Positions 27,288-36,553 are shown, counted from the stretch's first letter. The stretch: DNA of 64,000 nucleotides from Billgrantia pellis (GCF_008297955.1 NZ_VTPY01000001.1:1-64000), one strand, 5' to 3'. Numbers and translations: made by a program. The notes: generated by a model from the sequence alone, not told the origin.

Positions 27288-27388
27288 GAGCGGGCTCCGG
27301 CGGTGTATGGGTAGGGCAGTGATTAACAGAATATCGCATTCTTGGCCGCCGACCACTGGGCCCAACGAGACATTTTGCCGTCAATGTT

Positions 27389-28333
27389 TCAGTCGATACC
27401 GGGTCCCTCTCCCCGGGCTGCCCGTTCCTGAGGAATCAACGCTGCGTATACCATCGCATGGGTGGGGGTTGCCACGCCGACGGCGCGTCCCAGTCGCACC
27501 ACCGCGCCGTTCTGCGATTCCAGCTCGGAGGGCTCTCCTGCCATGATGTTGCGCTGCATGGAGGAGATGCTGTCGGCCGGCATGGCATCGATGAACTGCA
27601 TGGCGCGGGTGACGGCGTCATCGGGGAAGGCTACCCCAAGCCCACGTGCGACATCATCGATCTCCTCCAGCATCGCTTCGATCATTGCCCGTGTTTCGGG
27701 AAGCTGGCGCGTGATACCGATAGGCGCCCGGGTGATGCTACCGATACCGCTCATGGCGCAGATGAACAGGAACTTGCTCCACAGGGAGACCTGAATGTCA
27801 TCGGGGATCTCGGCGTTTACTCCATGGGCTCGATCGAAGGCGGCCTTGAGTCGGGCGGTACGTTCGCTGCTCCGGCTGTCTCGCTCACCAAGGCGCACGA
27901 ACGGATCCACGCCGGCATGACGTATATGGCCAGGGGCCTCGCGCCAGGCCAGAATGCCGCACAGGCCTTCGAGTACCGGGCCGGCACCCAGCACTTCGGC
28001 AAGAATATCGGCGGCCTCCACGCCATTTTCCAATGGCAGGACCATGTTGTCGGGGCCGACCAGGGGGCGAATCGCTTCCGCTGCCTCACGCACTTGCCAG
28101 GCTTTGACGGCGACAATCACGCAGTCCGCCACGCCCACCGAGGCAGGGTCATCGGTAGCCCGAACGGATGACAGGTAGATGTCGCCCTTGATGCTTGAAA
28201 CCCTGAGGCCGTCGCGCTGCATGGCAGCCAGATGTTCGCCACGTGCGACGAAGGTCACGTCCTCGCCAGCCTCGGCAAGACGTGCACCGAAATATCCACC
28301 CACACCGCCGCTACCCATGATGACGAATTTCAT
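27389..28333 (-). CDS. 2-dehydropantoate 2-reductase (ketopantoate reductase family)
   Basis: This 314-residue protein has the NADPH-binding loop GSGGVGGYFGARLAEAG at its start, VAVKAWQV and LPLENGVEAADIL in the middle, and the C-terminal all-helical domain with the conserved SMQRNIMAGEPSELESQNGAVVRLG block. It matches PanE/ApbA, which reduces ketopantoate to pantoate for coenzyme A synthesis. Paralogues are common, so the specific panE role is likely but not certain. The ATG follows GAGGAGGTAGT. Confidence 0.9.
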   Translation of the reverse strand: MKFVIMGSGGVGGYFGARLAEAGEDVTFVARGEHLAAMQRDGLRVSSIKGDIYLSSVRATDDPASVGVADCVIVAVKAWQVREAAEAIRPLVGPDNMVLPLENGVEAADILAEVLGAGPVLEGLCGILAWREAPGHIRHAGVDPFVRLGERDSRSSERTARLKAAFDRAHGVNAEIPDDIQVSLWSKFLFICAMSGIGSITRAPIGITRQLPETRAMIEAMLEEIDDVARGLGVAFPDDAVTRAMQFIDAMPADSISSMQRNIMAGEPSELESQNGAVVRLGRAVGVATPTHAMVYAALIPQERAARGEGPGID

Positions 28334-28618
28334 ACTACCTCCTCGGATCTTGCTCTGTTATTGGAAGCAATAGTGGCAGAAATGGGAACAGCACGCTCTG
28401 ATGGGACGGTTCAGGCGCCACTCATTCTGACGCAAGAAGAGGTGGCCAAGCCATGGCCTGCGTTGGATCATGGCAGAATGGGTACAGAGCGAGAAGAAGC
28501 CCTCTCGCGTCAATGCTGCCCTTCTGTAGGAGCACCACGTGTGTCTGTCGGCTGCGCACGCCTGAACGGGTAACGTCTCGGTGCGAAGGAAGATCAAGCG
28601 CTTGTAACTGGAGTTGTG
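28334..28618. other. 285-base intergenic region between divergent genes
   Basis: I see no supported gene. An inverted repeat TATTG-GAAG-CAATA (28359-28372) is a possible regulatory site upstream of the PanE-like gene. No terminator is expected because the flanking genes diverge, so two promoters should lie here, but I cannot assign boxes reliably. Confidence 0.4.
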
Positions 28619-29524
28619 ATGAGTGCAGGCCTGCTCTATTTCGAAGACGAACGTATTCCCGCCATGAACCTGGCCTCGGCGGCTTCCCTTGCGGAGCATC
28701 GCGTGGCACGTCACCGCTTTCCGGACGAGGAGCTGTGTCTGCGGCTACCGTTCGGCGAGGATACCAACCTGCCGGACCCGCTGGTGGTCTATCGTAGCCT
28801 CGCCCACCCCAACGAGAAGCTCGTCGAACTGATGCTGCTCGCTCGCCACGCCCGCCAGTGCGGGGTGACGCGACTGATCCTGGTGGCGCCCTATCTGGCT
28901 TACATGCGCCAGGACATTGCCTTTCATTCCGGCGAGTTGGTCAGTCAACGGCTCGTGGGCGGTTTTCTCGGTGAACTGTTCGATGCCGTGTTGACCGTCG
29001 ATCCCCACCTGCATCGTATCGATCGGCTCGAGCAGGCTATCCCTCTGAAGCACGCCCTGGCGCTTTCCGGGGCCCCGCAGCTGGCCGAGATGATCGCCGA
29101 GACGCGTTCCGACGCGCTGTTGCTGGGGCCCGATAGCGAATCGGTCCAGTGGGTCGAGCGCGCCGCCCGCGTCACCGGTCTCGATTATGGCGTCTGCAAC
29201 AAGGCGCGCCATGGCGACCGCCAGGTCGACATCACGCTACCCGCCATCAACGTGAAGGGGCGTCGGGTCGTGCTCATGGATGACATTGCCAGTTCAGGGC
29301 ATACCCTGGCCAGGGCCGCCGAGCGGGTATTGACCGCCGGTGCCGTTTCCGTGGATGTTGCGGTTACGCACGCTTTGTTCGCCGGGGACGCGCTCGACGT
29401 TCTACGACGCGCCGGGGTGGGCGAGGTCTGGAGCACGGACTGCATCGTTCACCATAGCAACGCGGTTGGCATGGCCCCGGCTCTAGCGGATGCGCTGGCT
29501 CCGCTGCTGCTCGATTCGAATTGA
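28619..29524 (+). CDS. Divergent ribose-phosphate pyrophosphokinase (PRPP synthetase-like)
   Basis: This 301-residue protein has the two-domain PRPP synthetase/phosphoribosyltransferase layout: RFPDEELCLRLP and VAPYLAYMRQDIAF in the N-half, and the PRPP-binding loop VLMDDIASSGHTL near residues 216-228. A KARHGDRQVDITLP segment corresponds to the ATP-site flexible loop. It is shorter than housekeeping PrsA (about 315) and diverged, closer to the archaeal-type or paralogue branch. The likely start is ATG at 28619, preceded by GGAG. It is probably not the main prs gene. Confidence 0.85.
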   Translation: MSAGLLYFEDERIPAMNLASAASLAEHRVARHRFPDEELCLRLPFGEDTNLPDPLVVYRSLAHPNEKLVELMLLARHARQCGVTRLILVAPYLAYMRQDIAFHSGELVSQRLVGGFLGELFDAVLTVDPHLHRIDRLEQAIPLKHALALSGAPQLAEMIAETRSDALLLGPDSESVQWVERAARVTGLDYGVCNKARHGDRQVDITLPAINVKGRRVVLMDDIASSGHTLARAAERVLTAGAVSVDVAVTHALFAGDALDVLRRAGVGEVWSTDCIVHHSNAVGMAPALADALAPLLLDSN

Positions 29525-29634
29525 TCAGCAAGCGGCGGTGCCCTGTGTCGCGGTCGCTACCGGAGCTGGCCAGAAGGTATTCGAAAGCGTACAACACGAG
29601 ACATACGAAAATCGCCGGACAGGAGCGAAGAGCG

Positions 29635-30174
29635 ATGGCGTTTAATCGAATTGCCGGTGGGCTACTGCTTGCCATGCTTATTGGCGCTTGCACCAGCTCG
29701 CCGACAGCGCCCACAGAAGAAGCACCTGCCGCACCGCCCGCTACAGGCGAAACGACACAGCAGGAAGTGACACCGGTCGCCACGTCGAGGGAAGACCGGT
29801 TCTGGAAGCCGCCACTCTTCGTGACGGAAGAGGACGAGGCGCATTACTACATCAGTCGTCTGGCCGATCGCCGCTTCGTCGATGTCTACGGTGGGGAAGA
29901 GCATCCGCGGGTCTGGTATATCGCGGCGGAGCGTCTGGGGCAAATCGGTGAACCAGCCATTTCACTCCTCTTCGGCCTCATCGACAGCCAGGATCCTTAC
30001 GAACTGATGCTGGTGCTCTATGCGCTGCAGCTGGCCACGCAGGATCCCCGCGTCATGGCGCAGACCGGTGGGGACTATGTGCGCCTGAACGCCGTGTTGG
30101 ACGAGAGTGCCAACGAGGAGAACCGAGACATCGCCTTGGCTTGGTGGCAGCGACATGGCTGGCGCTGGGAATAA
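29635..30174 (+). CDS. Hypothetical lipoprotein, HEAT-repeat-like
   Basis: This 179-residue protein has a signal peptide and the lipobox LIGAC (Cys near residue 19), then a low-complexity Pro/Ala/Thr linker. The soluble part contains HPRVWYIAAERLGQIGEPAISLLFGLI and DPYELMLVLYALQLATQDPRVM, helical pairs that look like one or two HEAT-type repeats. It should be lipid-anchored. The ATG at 29635 is preferred; an in-frame extension back to 29521 would begin inside the tail of the upstream gene. Confidence 0.7.
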   Translation: MAFNRIAGGLLLAMLIGACTSSPTAPTEEAPAAPPATGETTQQEVTPVATSREDRFWKPPLFVTEEDEAHYYISRLADRRFVDVYGGEEHPRVWYIAAERLGQIGEPAISLLFGLIDSQDPYELMLVLYALQLATQDPRVMAQTGGDYVRLNAVLDESANEENRDIALAWWQRHGWRWE

Positions 30175-30226
30175 GCCGTCGTCGAAGCGAAAGGAGGGCG
30201 AGACGAAGTGAAATCGCTACTCGATA

Positions 30227-30619
30227 CTAGGTTTCGAGGACAGGCGCCTTGCCTGGCTTGCCGAGCGGAGGCTCACCCTGCGGGCCCGGCAATGGCTGCT
30301 GCCGTGTGGCACGGGCTTTCAACAAGCGAGCGAACTCCAGCAGGAGATGCTGATCCTCTTCGGGCAGGCCCAGGAACGTCATGTTGAGTGTCGCCTGGCG
30401 GGAATCGATGAAATGCTGTTCATCACCCAGCGAAAAGATATCCGCTAGATGGTAGTCCAGTGCCGCGGCGATTCGGTACAGCAAATCCAGGCTGGGCTTG
30501 GCCGTGCCCCGTTCGATTCGTGAAAGATTGCCTACGTGAGACCCCACTTCCTTGGCCAGCTGGGAAAGGGTCATGTCCCGCTCAAGCCGAAGTTGCTTGA
30601 GCGTTCCGCCGAGATTCAT
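30227..30619 (-). CDS. XRE-family HTH regulator
   Basis: This 130-residue protein begins with a lambda-repressor-type HTH: LKQLRLERDMTLSQLAKEVGSHVGNLSRIERGTAKPSLDLLYRIAAAL. A tail with a helical segment EEDQHLLLEFARLLKARATR and a Pro-rich end follows. No effector domain is recognisable. It is convergent with the upstream lipoprotein gene and lies 106 bases from the sRNA-like region at 30725. Confidence 0.85.
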   Translation of the reverse strand: MNLGGTLKQLRLERDMTLSQLAKEVGSHVGNLSRIERGTAKPSLDLLYRIAAALDYHLADIFSLGDEQHFIDSRQATLNMTFLGLPEEDQHLLLEFARLLKARATRQQPLPGPQGEPPLGKPGKAPVLET

Positions 30620-30724
30620 ACGATCCCATGCTCCTGCGTTCGCTAGGGAGAGCTTTATCTATTCTAACGGCAAAAAGCCAACTCACAAAAATCCATCATT
30701 CAAAGCTAGTAAATGCACTGTTTG

Positions 30725-30833
30725 TTTTGTTCAGGTGCTCTTGAAGCACACCAGGGAACATTGGGTAAAAAACGTAGAATTAATTGCCCTGGCGGGTAAT
30801 GGATAAAGCGAGAAAACCGCGCTGCGGTTTTTT
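30725..30833 (+). ncRNA. Candidate small RNA with three hairpins and an intrinsic terminator
   Basis: In an AT-rich gap, three hairpins follow one another: GTGCT-CTTGA-AGCAC near 30734-30748, ATTGCCC-TGGC-GGGTAAT (30783-30800), and a terminator with AAAACCGC/GCGGTTTTTT arms (30813-30833). The terminator points along the plus strand although no protein gene on that strand precedes it. A convincing promoter is not found, and the terminator might instead serve the minus-strand epimerase gene. Treat as a hypothesis. Confidence 0.4.
30813..30833. terminator. Intrinsic terminator with T run on the plus strand (possibly bidirectional)
   Basis: AAAACCGC pairs with GCGGTTTT around a GCT loop, and six T bases follow on the plus strand. 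On the minus strand four T bases follow, so it can also terminate the epimerase-like gene whose stop is 80 bases away. Confidence 0.8.
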
Positions 30834-30912
30834 CGTACATGGCCATCGAGGTCCTCTCAGGACTAAGGAAGCGAATGAGCCATTGCGGGTGATGCTGCTG
30901 CAGAATAATCGC

Positions 30913-31818
30913 TCAGCCTGCCGGCCCCAAGCATGCCGGCAGGTAATCTCGCAGCGAGCGGGGGCGTATTTCGAGATCCTCGAAACTGCCCACACCAGGC
31001 TCGACCACATTGTCATTGGCCATCATGATGACCTGATCGCGAGTCAGCGGCGGGCCGGGCAGTGGGGAGACAAGCAGGGCGATGGCCTGCCACAGGGCAA
31101 ACGGAACCGGCACTAGCGGTCGCTCCCGTTTGAGGTAAGCCATGACCTGAAGCAGTAACTCCCGGTAGGACAGGATGTCGGGCCCTCCCAATTCGAACAG
31201 ACGGCGTTCGCTGGGTACAGCGCTCAGCAGCCGGGCAATCGAACGTGCGATGTCGACCACGTGTACCGGCTGCAGTCGTGTGTCGCCGTACCCGAAGAGC
31301 GGAACGAAGGGTAACCGGGTCAGTTCCGCCAAGCGGCTGAGAAAGGTGTCGTTGGGGCCGAACATGACGCTCGGTCGGAGAATGATCGCTTTGGGATAGG
31401 CCTCGATGACAGCCGCCTCCCCGCGCCCCCTGGCGCTGACGTAACGGGAGCGCGAGGCGGGGTCGACTCCGATACCCGATAACTGTATCAGTGAAGGTAT
31501 GCCGCATTGCCGGGAAAGCCTGGCGACCCGTGCGGCACCTTGAACATGGATATCCTCGAAGCGCAGGTGCTTATGTTCCACATAGAGGCTAACGGCGTTG
31601 ACCACGCCGTCGGCACCCTCGATCGCTCTCGCCACATCCGCCTCGCAGCGAATGTCGGCCGAGACTCCCTCGAGCGGATCGATGGCTTCGGCCCATGCGG
31701 GCAGGCGTGGGTTTCGCGCCGCGATGCGCACCGCATGGCCCGCTTCCACCAGTTCCCTCACCACATGGTCACCGAGAAAGCCGGTCCCACCGAATACGGT
31801 GATGAGCGCCTGCGACAT
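30913..31818 (-). CDS. NAD(P)-binding epimerase-like protein (NDUFA9-type atypical SDR)
   Basis: This 301-residue protein starts with the Rossmann loop TVFGGTGFLGDHVVREL and has VNAVSLYVEHKHLRFEDIHVQGAARVARL, IQLSGIGVDPASRSRYVSARG and ILRPSVMFGPNDTFL. The classical YxxxK is replaced by YVSARGRGE. The pattern fits the atypical short-chain dehydrogenase group that includes the NDUFA9-like complex I proteins. Function is unknown. The ATG follows GGAGGCAGC. Confidence 0.8.
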   Translation of the reverse strand: MSQALITVFGGTGFLGDHVVRELVEAGHAVRIAARNPRLPAWAEAIDPLEGVSADIRCEADVARAIEGADGVVNAVSLYVEHKHLRFEDIHVQGAARVARLSRQCGIPSLIQLSGIGVDPASRSRYVSARGRGEAAVIEAYPKAIILRPSVMFGPNDTFLSRLAELTRLPFVPLFGYGDTRLQPVHVVDIARSIARLLSAVPSERRLFELGGPDILSYRELLLQVMAYLKRERPLVPVPFALWQAIALLVSPLPGPPLTRDQVIMMANDNVVEPGVGSFEDLEIRPRSLRDYLPACLGPAG

Positions 31819-31850
31819 GCTGCCTCCGTTCGTTCCGCCGTCGTTTCAGG

Positions 31851-32333
31851 CTAGGGTGTCGTATCGAGCCCTGATAGCGGCAGGGGACCGTTCTCCTTGA
31901 CCGTGCGAAGGGCAAAACTGCTATCCACTGAGCTCACCATGGAGAGTTGCTGGAGCCAGCGCAGCCAGGCTTCGAAGCGGCGGAAATCCTCCGTGATGAC
32001 TTGGAGCTGGTAATCGAAGGCACCTGACAGGGCGTGACAGTGAATGACTTCCGCCTGGTCGCGCATGGCCGATTCGAACGCTTCGCTGGCGTGAGCCTGA
32101 TGATCGAGTCGCACCCGGACGAAGGCGGTCAGCGACAATTCCAGCATGTCCTTGTCCAACTCGGCGCGGTAACGAGTGATCAGGCCGGCTTGCTCGAGTC
32201 GGCGGATGCGCCGAGCGCAGGGTGAGGGAGACAGGCTGACCAGTTCGGCCAACTCGGCAGTGGTCAGACGGGCGTCCTGCTGTAAAGCTTCAAGCAGCAT
32301 GCGGTCGATGCGGTCGAGTTTCAGATTACGCAT
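31851..32333 (-). CDS. Lrp/AsnC-family transcriptional regulator
   Basis: This 160-residue protein has the Lrp HTH (LDRIDRMLLEALQQDARLTTAELAELVSLSPSPCARRIRRLEQAGLI), followed by the RAM ligand-binding domain (SLTAFVRVRLDHQAHASEAFESAM, VIHCHALSGAFDYQLQVITEDFRRFEAWL). It probably senses an amino acid. The target is not evident from the neighbours. It is co-directional with the epimerase-like gene, 32 bases away. Confidence 0.93.
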   Translation of the reverse strand: MRNLKLDRIDRMLLEALQQDARLTTAELAELVSLSPSPCARRIRRLEQAGLITRYRAELDKDMLELSLTAFVRVRLDHQAHASEAFESAMRDQAEVIHCHALSGAFDYQLQVITEDFRRFEAWLRWLQQLSMVSSVDSSFALRTVKENGPLPLSGLDTTP

Positions 32334-32622
32334 GGAGATGCCTCGTCAATGTGGCGTTTCGATATTCCTTGGCTGATACCGCTAACCCTTTCCCCAAGTC
32401 TGGCGAATGCGAGCCGCACTCGCCAGTCAAACCGTCGCTGAGCATGCCAGGCGATGCCGACGCCGGCGAGCCGCACGTAACGGTCGCCTGGAATCAATCC
32501 GTCAGGCTTTTCGCATCGCTTAGGGAAGCGTTGAGGCCCGGATAGGTGGAGTGGGGCATTTTTGTATACCCTTCAGAGTGATAAAAACCATAACGAATCC
32601 TGTCATCGGGAATGGGGGAAGC
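32334..32622. other. 289-base gap between divergent lrp-like and EAL genes
   Basis: Nothing beyond likely promoters is visible. Short open frames here do not resemble known proteins. The stretch before 32623 is AT-rich, which fits a promoter of the EAL gene, and GGGGGAAGC serves as its ribosome site. Confidence 0.4.
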
Positions 32623-34353
32623 ATGGTACTCAAGGGTTCGAGTTCCGGGAGCCGACAGACCCTGGAGAGTCGCTGGCAGGCCTGCCCCGCTGCACTGCGC
32701 CACTTGCTTCGGGGCATCGTGCTGACTGCATTGCTGGCGCTGGGCGCGGCCCTTGTCTATGTCACGGGGGGAACACGTTACGCCTATCCCTACCTGATGT
32801 TGATTCCGGTGCTGCTGGCAGGGGCCTGGTACACCTGGAAGGGTTCCCTGACGGTCGCGTTCGCTGCGGGTCTGCTGATGGCGGTGATGCCGCTCTCGGT
32901 GGCAACCGGTGAATCGCAGACGATGCTCAACTGGCTGATTCGGCTGGGTCTGTTCCTGGTCATTGGTGGCTTTGCCGGTGGACTGTTCGAGCGTCTACAG
33001 CAGAGCCGAATCAGCATGGAACTGGCGGCACGCACCGATCCGCGTGCCGGGCTGCCCAATGATATCGCTCTGGAATCGGACCTGACCCGCTGGTTGTGGC
33101 GCCACCCGCGGCAGGACGGGCGAACGGTCGGTCTGGTGCTGGTGCGCCTCGATGATCTGGATGACGTCGTCGAGGCACTGGGAGCCGACGCCTCCGACGC
33201 GCTGGCGGTGGCGATGAGCGAACGTTTCTCGCGCCTGGGACCCAACCTGGCCGGCTGCTATCGTCTTAATGATGCCGAGCTGATGCTGCTGTTCTGGCCG
33301 GTCGCACGCGAAGAGCTCGAGCGGCTTGCCCTGCGCGTGGTGGAATTGGGCGAGGACAACTTGGTAGTGCTCGGAGTGCCGCTACGGGTTCAATTGGTAC
33401 TGGGCAGTACCCTGCAGCAGCACGAGCAGGATACGCCGGGAAGCCTGATTCGCGAGGCGCGGATCGCCATGCTGGCGGCCTCGGAGAAGCATCGCTCCCA
33501 CTGTCATTTCCAGCCCTCCTTCGCGCGGCGCAGCGTACAGAACGTGAAATTGATCGCGCGGGTGCGACGCGGCCTGGAACTGGGGGAATTCGAGCTGCAC
33601 TACCAGCCCAAGGTACGTCTGAGGGATGGCCGCATCAACGGCTGCGAGGGGCTGATCCGCTGGCGCGACGAAAGCGGCTCCCTGGTGTCGCCCGGGCTAT
33701 TCATGCCCAAGGTCGAGAACACCACACTGATCGCGCCGGTAACGCGCTTCGTATTGAACGAAGCCTGCGATTTCGCCATGCGCTACGGTAACCGTGTCAG
33801 CATCAACTTCTCGGTACGCAACCTGATGGACGACGTGCTTCTCGAGGAGCTCAGGCAGCGCGTACAGGAAACCGACATGGATCCTGCCTTGCTCGAGATC
33901 GAGATTACCGAAAGTGCGTTGATGCACGATCTGTTTGCCGCCAAGCTGGCGCTGGAGCGCATGTGCGGCTTTGGTATCCATGTGAGTGTCGATGATTTCG
34001 GCACCGGCTTCTCCTCCTTCGAGTACCTGCGCCACCTGCCGATTACCGGACTCAAGATCGATCGCGCCTTCGTCAGCGGAATGGAGCAGGACGTTCGAGC
34101 GCGAAAGTTGATGGCGTGCCTGATTGAAGTGGGACACGCCCTGAACCTGGAAGTTACCGCCGAAGGCGTCGAGACCGAACCGCAGCACCACATTTTGCGT
34201 GAGCTGGGCTGCGACCAGGCCCAGGGCTTTCTCTACGCCAAGGCAATGCCGGGCGATGATCTGCTCCTGTGGTGTCGCGAACGCGAGCGCCGACTGCGCC
34301 AGGGCGATCCTTTCGTAACCGCCCGCAATCAACGGCCCGCCTCATTTCGCTGA
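32623..34353 (+). CDS. Cyclic-di-GMP phosphodiesterase: membrane sensor, degenerate GGDEF, EAL domain
   Basis: This 576-residue protein has hydrophobic helices near residues 30-130, a GGDEF-like domain whose signature is replaced by LNDAE (about 215-219), and an EAL domain from about 310. The EAL motif is EGL (about 341), keeping the catalytic Glu. Other active-site residues are present: Asn in NFSVRN, Glu in EITES, the Asp pair in VDDFGTGFSS (about 457), Lys in LKIDRAF and Glu in AEGVET. The EAL part therefore looks active for cyclic-di-GMP hydrolysis, while the GGDEF part is probably regulatory. The ATG at 32623 has a good ribosome site. Confidence 0.85.
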   Translation: MVLKGSSSGSRQTLESRWQACPAALRHLLRGIVLTALLALGAALVYVTGGTRYAYPYLMLIPVLLAGAWYTWKGSLTVAFAAGLLMAVMPLSVATGESQTMLNWLIRLGLFLVIGGFAGGLFERLQQSRISMELAARTDPRAGLPNDIALESDLTRWLWRHPRQDGRTVGLVLVRLDDLDDVVEALGADASDALAVAMSERFSRLGPNLAGCYRLNDAELMLLFWPVAREELERLALRVVELGEDNLVVLGVPLRVQLVLGSTLQQHEQDTPGSLIREARIAMLAASEKHRSHCHFQPSFARRSVQNVKLIARVRRGLELGEFELHYQPKVRLRDGRINGCEGLIRWRDESGSLVSPGLFMPKVENTTLIAPVTRFVLNEACDFAMRYGNRVSINFSVRNLMDDVLLEELRQRVQETDMDPALLEIEITESALMHDLFAAKLALERMCGFGIHVSVDDFGTGFSSFEYLRHLPITGLKIDRAFVSGMEQDVRARKLMACLIEVGHALNLEVTAEGVETEPQHHILRELGCDQAQGFLYAKAMPGDDLLLWCRERERRLRQGDPFVTARNQRPASFR

Positions 34354-34370
34354 GGCGGGCCGCGGCTTTT
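34334..34370 (+). terminator. Terminator overlapping the end of the EAL gene
   Basis: GGCCCGCCTCA and TGAGGCGGGCC form an 11-base stem around a six-base loop, with TTTT nearby. The stop codon of the EAL gene lies inside the 3' arm, so the coding end and the terminator share sequence. Confidence 0.75.
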
Positions 34371-34420
34371 CCCCTGCCGCCAACACGCCCTTCCCCAAAC
34401 ACTCGATAGCAGAACTTTAT

Positions 34421-34439
34421 GAGAATGATTGTCGTTTTG
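34421..34439 (+). promoter_or_regulatory. Putative Fur box upstream of the suf operon
   Basis: This 19-base site shares about 13 positions with the Fur consensus (GAGAATGATTGTCGTTTT core). It lies 136 bases before the first suf gene. Iron control of suf is known in enterobacteria; binding here is a prediction. Confidence 0.5.
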
Positions 34440-34504
34440 ATGTGAACGGCTGCGAACGCGCGTCCAACATGCCGCATTCTTGCCTGGGACTTCACATCGA
34501 TTTC

Positions 34505-34529
34505 ATACAGGACTAAAATGGTACGAAAT
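34505..34529 (+). promoter_or_regulatory. Putative IscR-type (Rrf2) site upstream of the suf regulator
   Basis: A 25-base stretch with ATAC, GACTAAAAT and GT in the expected register resembles the IscR type 1 motif. It ends 46 bases before the regulator ATG, where autoregulation by the Rrf2 protein would act. Confidence 0.45.
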
Positions 34530-34574
34530 GCAGTGCAGGGTAATTGGCCCTCACAGTGAACCCAGGAGACAGGC

Positions 34575-35039
34575 ATGCTGAAGCTTTCCCGCCTGACCGA
34601 CTACGCTGCGGTGATCCTGGCGCAGATCGCTCGGCATCCCGAGCAGCCCCATGCAGCAGCGGAGCTGGCCGAGACTGTGCAATTGCCGCATCCCACTGTC
34701 AGCAAGACATTGAAGATGCTGGTTCGGGCGGGGCTGCTGGAGTCGCGGCGTGGGGCGCAAGGCGGCTATTCATTGGCTCGGCCGGCCTCGCGGATTACCG
34801 CGATCGACATCATCACCGCCATCGAAGGGCCGGTAGCGATGACGGAGTGCAGTCACGCCGAGGGGGACTGCGACCTGCTGGCCACCTGCGGCGTCTCCGA
34901 CAACTGGAAGCGCGTGTCGCTGGCCGTTCGCACTCTGCTCGACAGCGTGACCCTGGCCCATTTGGCCGATGCCGCGCCGATCAAGCTGCCGGTGCAACTG
35001 CCCATACAGAGCGTGAGCCTGGCCGTCGACACGGCCTGA
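34575..35039 (+). CDS. Rrf2-family Fe-S regulator of the suf operon
   Basis: This 154-residue protein has a winged HTH ([62 protein letters not shown]). Three cysteines, Cys92, Cys99 and Cys105, are spaced as in IscR/SufR and should bind an Fe-S cluster. It is the first gene of the suf operon and probably reports cluster supply by repressing its own operon when loaded. sufB starts 71 bases after its stop. Confidence 0.92.
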   Translation: MLKLSRLTDYAAVILAQIARHPEQPHAAAELAETVQLPHPTVSKTLKMLVRAGLLESRRGAQGGYSLARPASRITAIDIITAIEGPVAMTECSHAEGDCDLLATCGVSDNWKRVSLAVRTLLDSVTLAHLADAAPIKLPVQLPIQSVSLAVDTA

Positions 35040-35110
35040 GCCACCGAACCGGATTCATTACCCGAGGCGAGCTCGCTCGCCGACCCAACCGCCCGGGAGG
35101 GGGAGAGACC

Positions 35111-36553
35111 ATGGCAACTCAGGAAATGGAACAGCTGGTCCGTCGCGAATATAAAGAAGGGTTCGTGACGGATATCGAAAGCGATACGGTACCGCCGGGG
35201 CTCGACGAGAGCGTCATCGCCTTCATTTCCAACAAAAAGGGTGAGCCCGAGTGGATGCTTGAGTGGCGCCTCAAAGCCTACCATCAGTGGCTCAAAATGA
35301 CGCCGCCGTCCTGGGCGCACCTGGATTATCCGTCGATCGACTACCAGGCGATCTCCTACTACAGCGCGCCCAAGCGCCCCGAGGATCGCCCTCAAAGCCT
35401 CGATGAGGTCGACCCCAAGCTGCTCGAGACCTACGAGAAGCTGGGCATTCCGCTGCATGAACGCGCTGCGCTGGCCGGCGTGGCGGTGGATGCGGTGTTC
35501 GACTCCGTATCAGTGACCACCACCTTCAAGGAAAAACTGCACGAGGCGGGTGTGATCTTTTGCTCGATCTCCGAAGCGATCCGCGACTACCCGGAGCTGA
35601 TCAAGCAGTACCTGGGAACGGTGGTGCCGGTGGCCGACAACTACTTCGCCGCGCTCAACTCGGCGGTCTTTACCGACGGCTCGTTCGTGTTCGTGCCCAA
35701 GGGCGTGACCTGCCCGATGGAACTCTCCACCTACTTCCGCATCAACGCCGCCAATACCGGCCAGTTCGAGCGCACGCTGATCATCTGCGAGGAGGGCGCC
35801 CAGGTCTCCTACCTGGAAGGTTGCACCGCGCCGATGCGCGACGAGAACCAGCTTCACGCCGCGGTGGTTGAGCTGGTGGCGTTGGACGACGCCTATATCA
35901 AGTACTCCACGGTCCAGAACTGGTACCCCGGCGACGAAGATGGCAAGGGCGGCATTTACAACTTCGTCACCAAGCGTGGCGATTGCCGCGGTGATCGTTC
36001 GCGCATCAGTTGGACCCAGGTCGAGACCGGCTCCGCCATCACATGGAAGTATCCTTCCTGCGTGCTGCGCGGGAAGGATAGCATCGGCGAGTTCTACTCC
36101 GTGGCGGTGACCAACGGCCGCCAGCAGGCCGATACCGGCACCAAGATGATTCACATCGGCGAGGGCACTCGTTCCTATATCGTCTCCAAGGGCATCTCCG
36201 CCGGCAGGAGCAACCAGTCCTACCGCGGGCTGGTGAAGATCGGGCCGCGGGCCAAGGGCGCGCGCAACTTCACTCAGTGCGACTCGCTGCTGATCGGCGA
36301 CCAGTGTGGCGCCCACACGTTCCCCTACCAGGAGATCGGCAACAGCACCGCGACCATCGAGCACGAGGCGACCACCTCCAAGATCGGCGAGGACCAGTTG
36401 TTCTACTGCCAGAGCCGCGGTATCTCCGAGGAGGATGCGGTGAGCATGATCGTCAACGGCTTCTGCAAGGACGTGTTCCAAGAGCTGCCGATGGAATTTG
36501 CGGTGGAGGCGGAAGCACTGCTGAACGTGACCCTAGAAGGCGCTGTTGGTTGA
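35111..36553 (+). CDS. sufB: Fe-S cluster assembly scaffold protein SufB
   Basis: This 480-residue protein matches SufB, the scaffold subunit of SufBC2D on which Fe-S clusters form. The family blocks [63 protein letters not shown] and [20 protein letters not shown] are present, including the conserved C-terminal Cys region. The ATG at 35111 follows GGGGGAGAGACC. The same frame stays open a long way upstream, but that part lies inside the regulator gene and is not coding. It is followed by sufC after 73 bases. Confidence 0.97.
   Translation: MATQEMEQLVRREYKEGFVTDIESDTVPPGLDESVIAFISNKKGEPEWMLEWRLKAYHQWLKMTPPSWAHLDYPSIDYQAISYYSAPKRPEDRPQSLDEVDPKLLETYEKLGIPLHERAALAGVAVDAVFDSVSVTTTFKEKLHEAGVIFCSISEAIRDYPELIKQYLGTVVPVADNYFAALNSAVFTDGSFVFVPKGVTCPMELSTYFRINAANTGQFERTLIICEEGAQVSYLEGCTAPMRDENQLHAAVVELVALDDAYIKYSTVQNWYPGDEDGKGGIYNFVTKRGDCRGDRSRISWTQVETGSAITWKYPSCVLRGKDSIGEFYSVAVTNGRQQADTGTKMIHIGEGTRSYIVSKGISAGRSNQSYRGLVKIGPRAKGARNFTQCDSLLIGDQCGAHTFPYQEIGNSTATIEHEATTSKIGEDQLFYCQSRGISEEDAVSMIVNGFCKDVFQELPMEFAVEAEALLNVTLEGAVG

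Noticed and set aside
30552..30806. Plus-strand frame of about 84 codons between the XRE and epimerase-like genes
   Set aside because: It has no ribosome site and no recognisable family, and it overlaps the XRE start and the sRNA-like stems.
34544..35110. Long open frame upstream of sufB in the same reading frame
   Set aside because: It overlaps the Rrf2 gene out of frame, shows no family match and is a GC-rich artefact; sufB starts at 35111.
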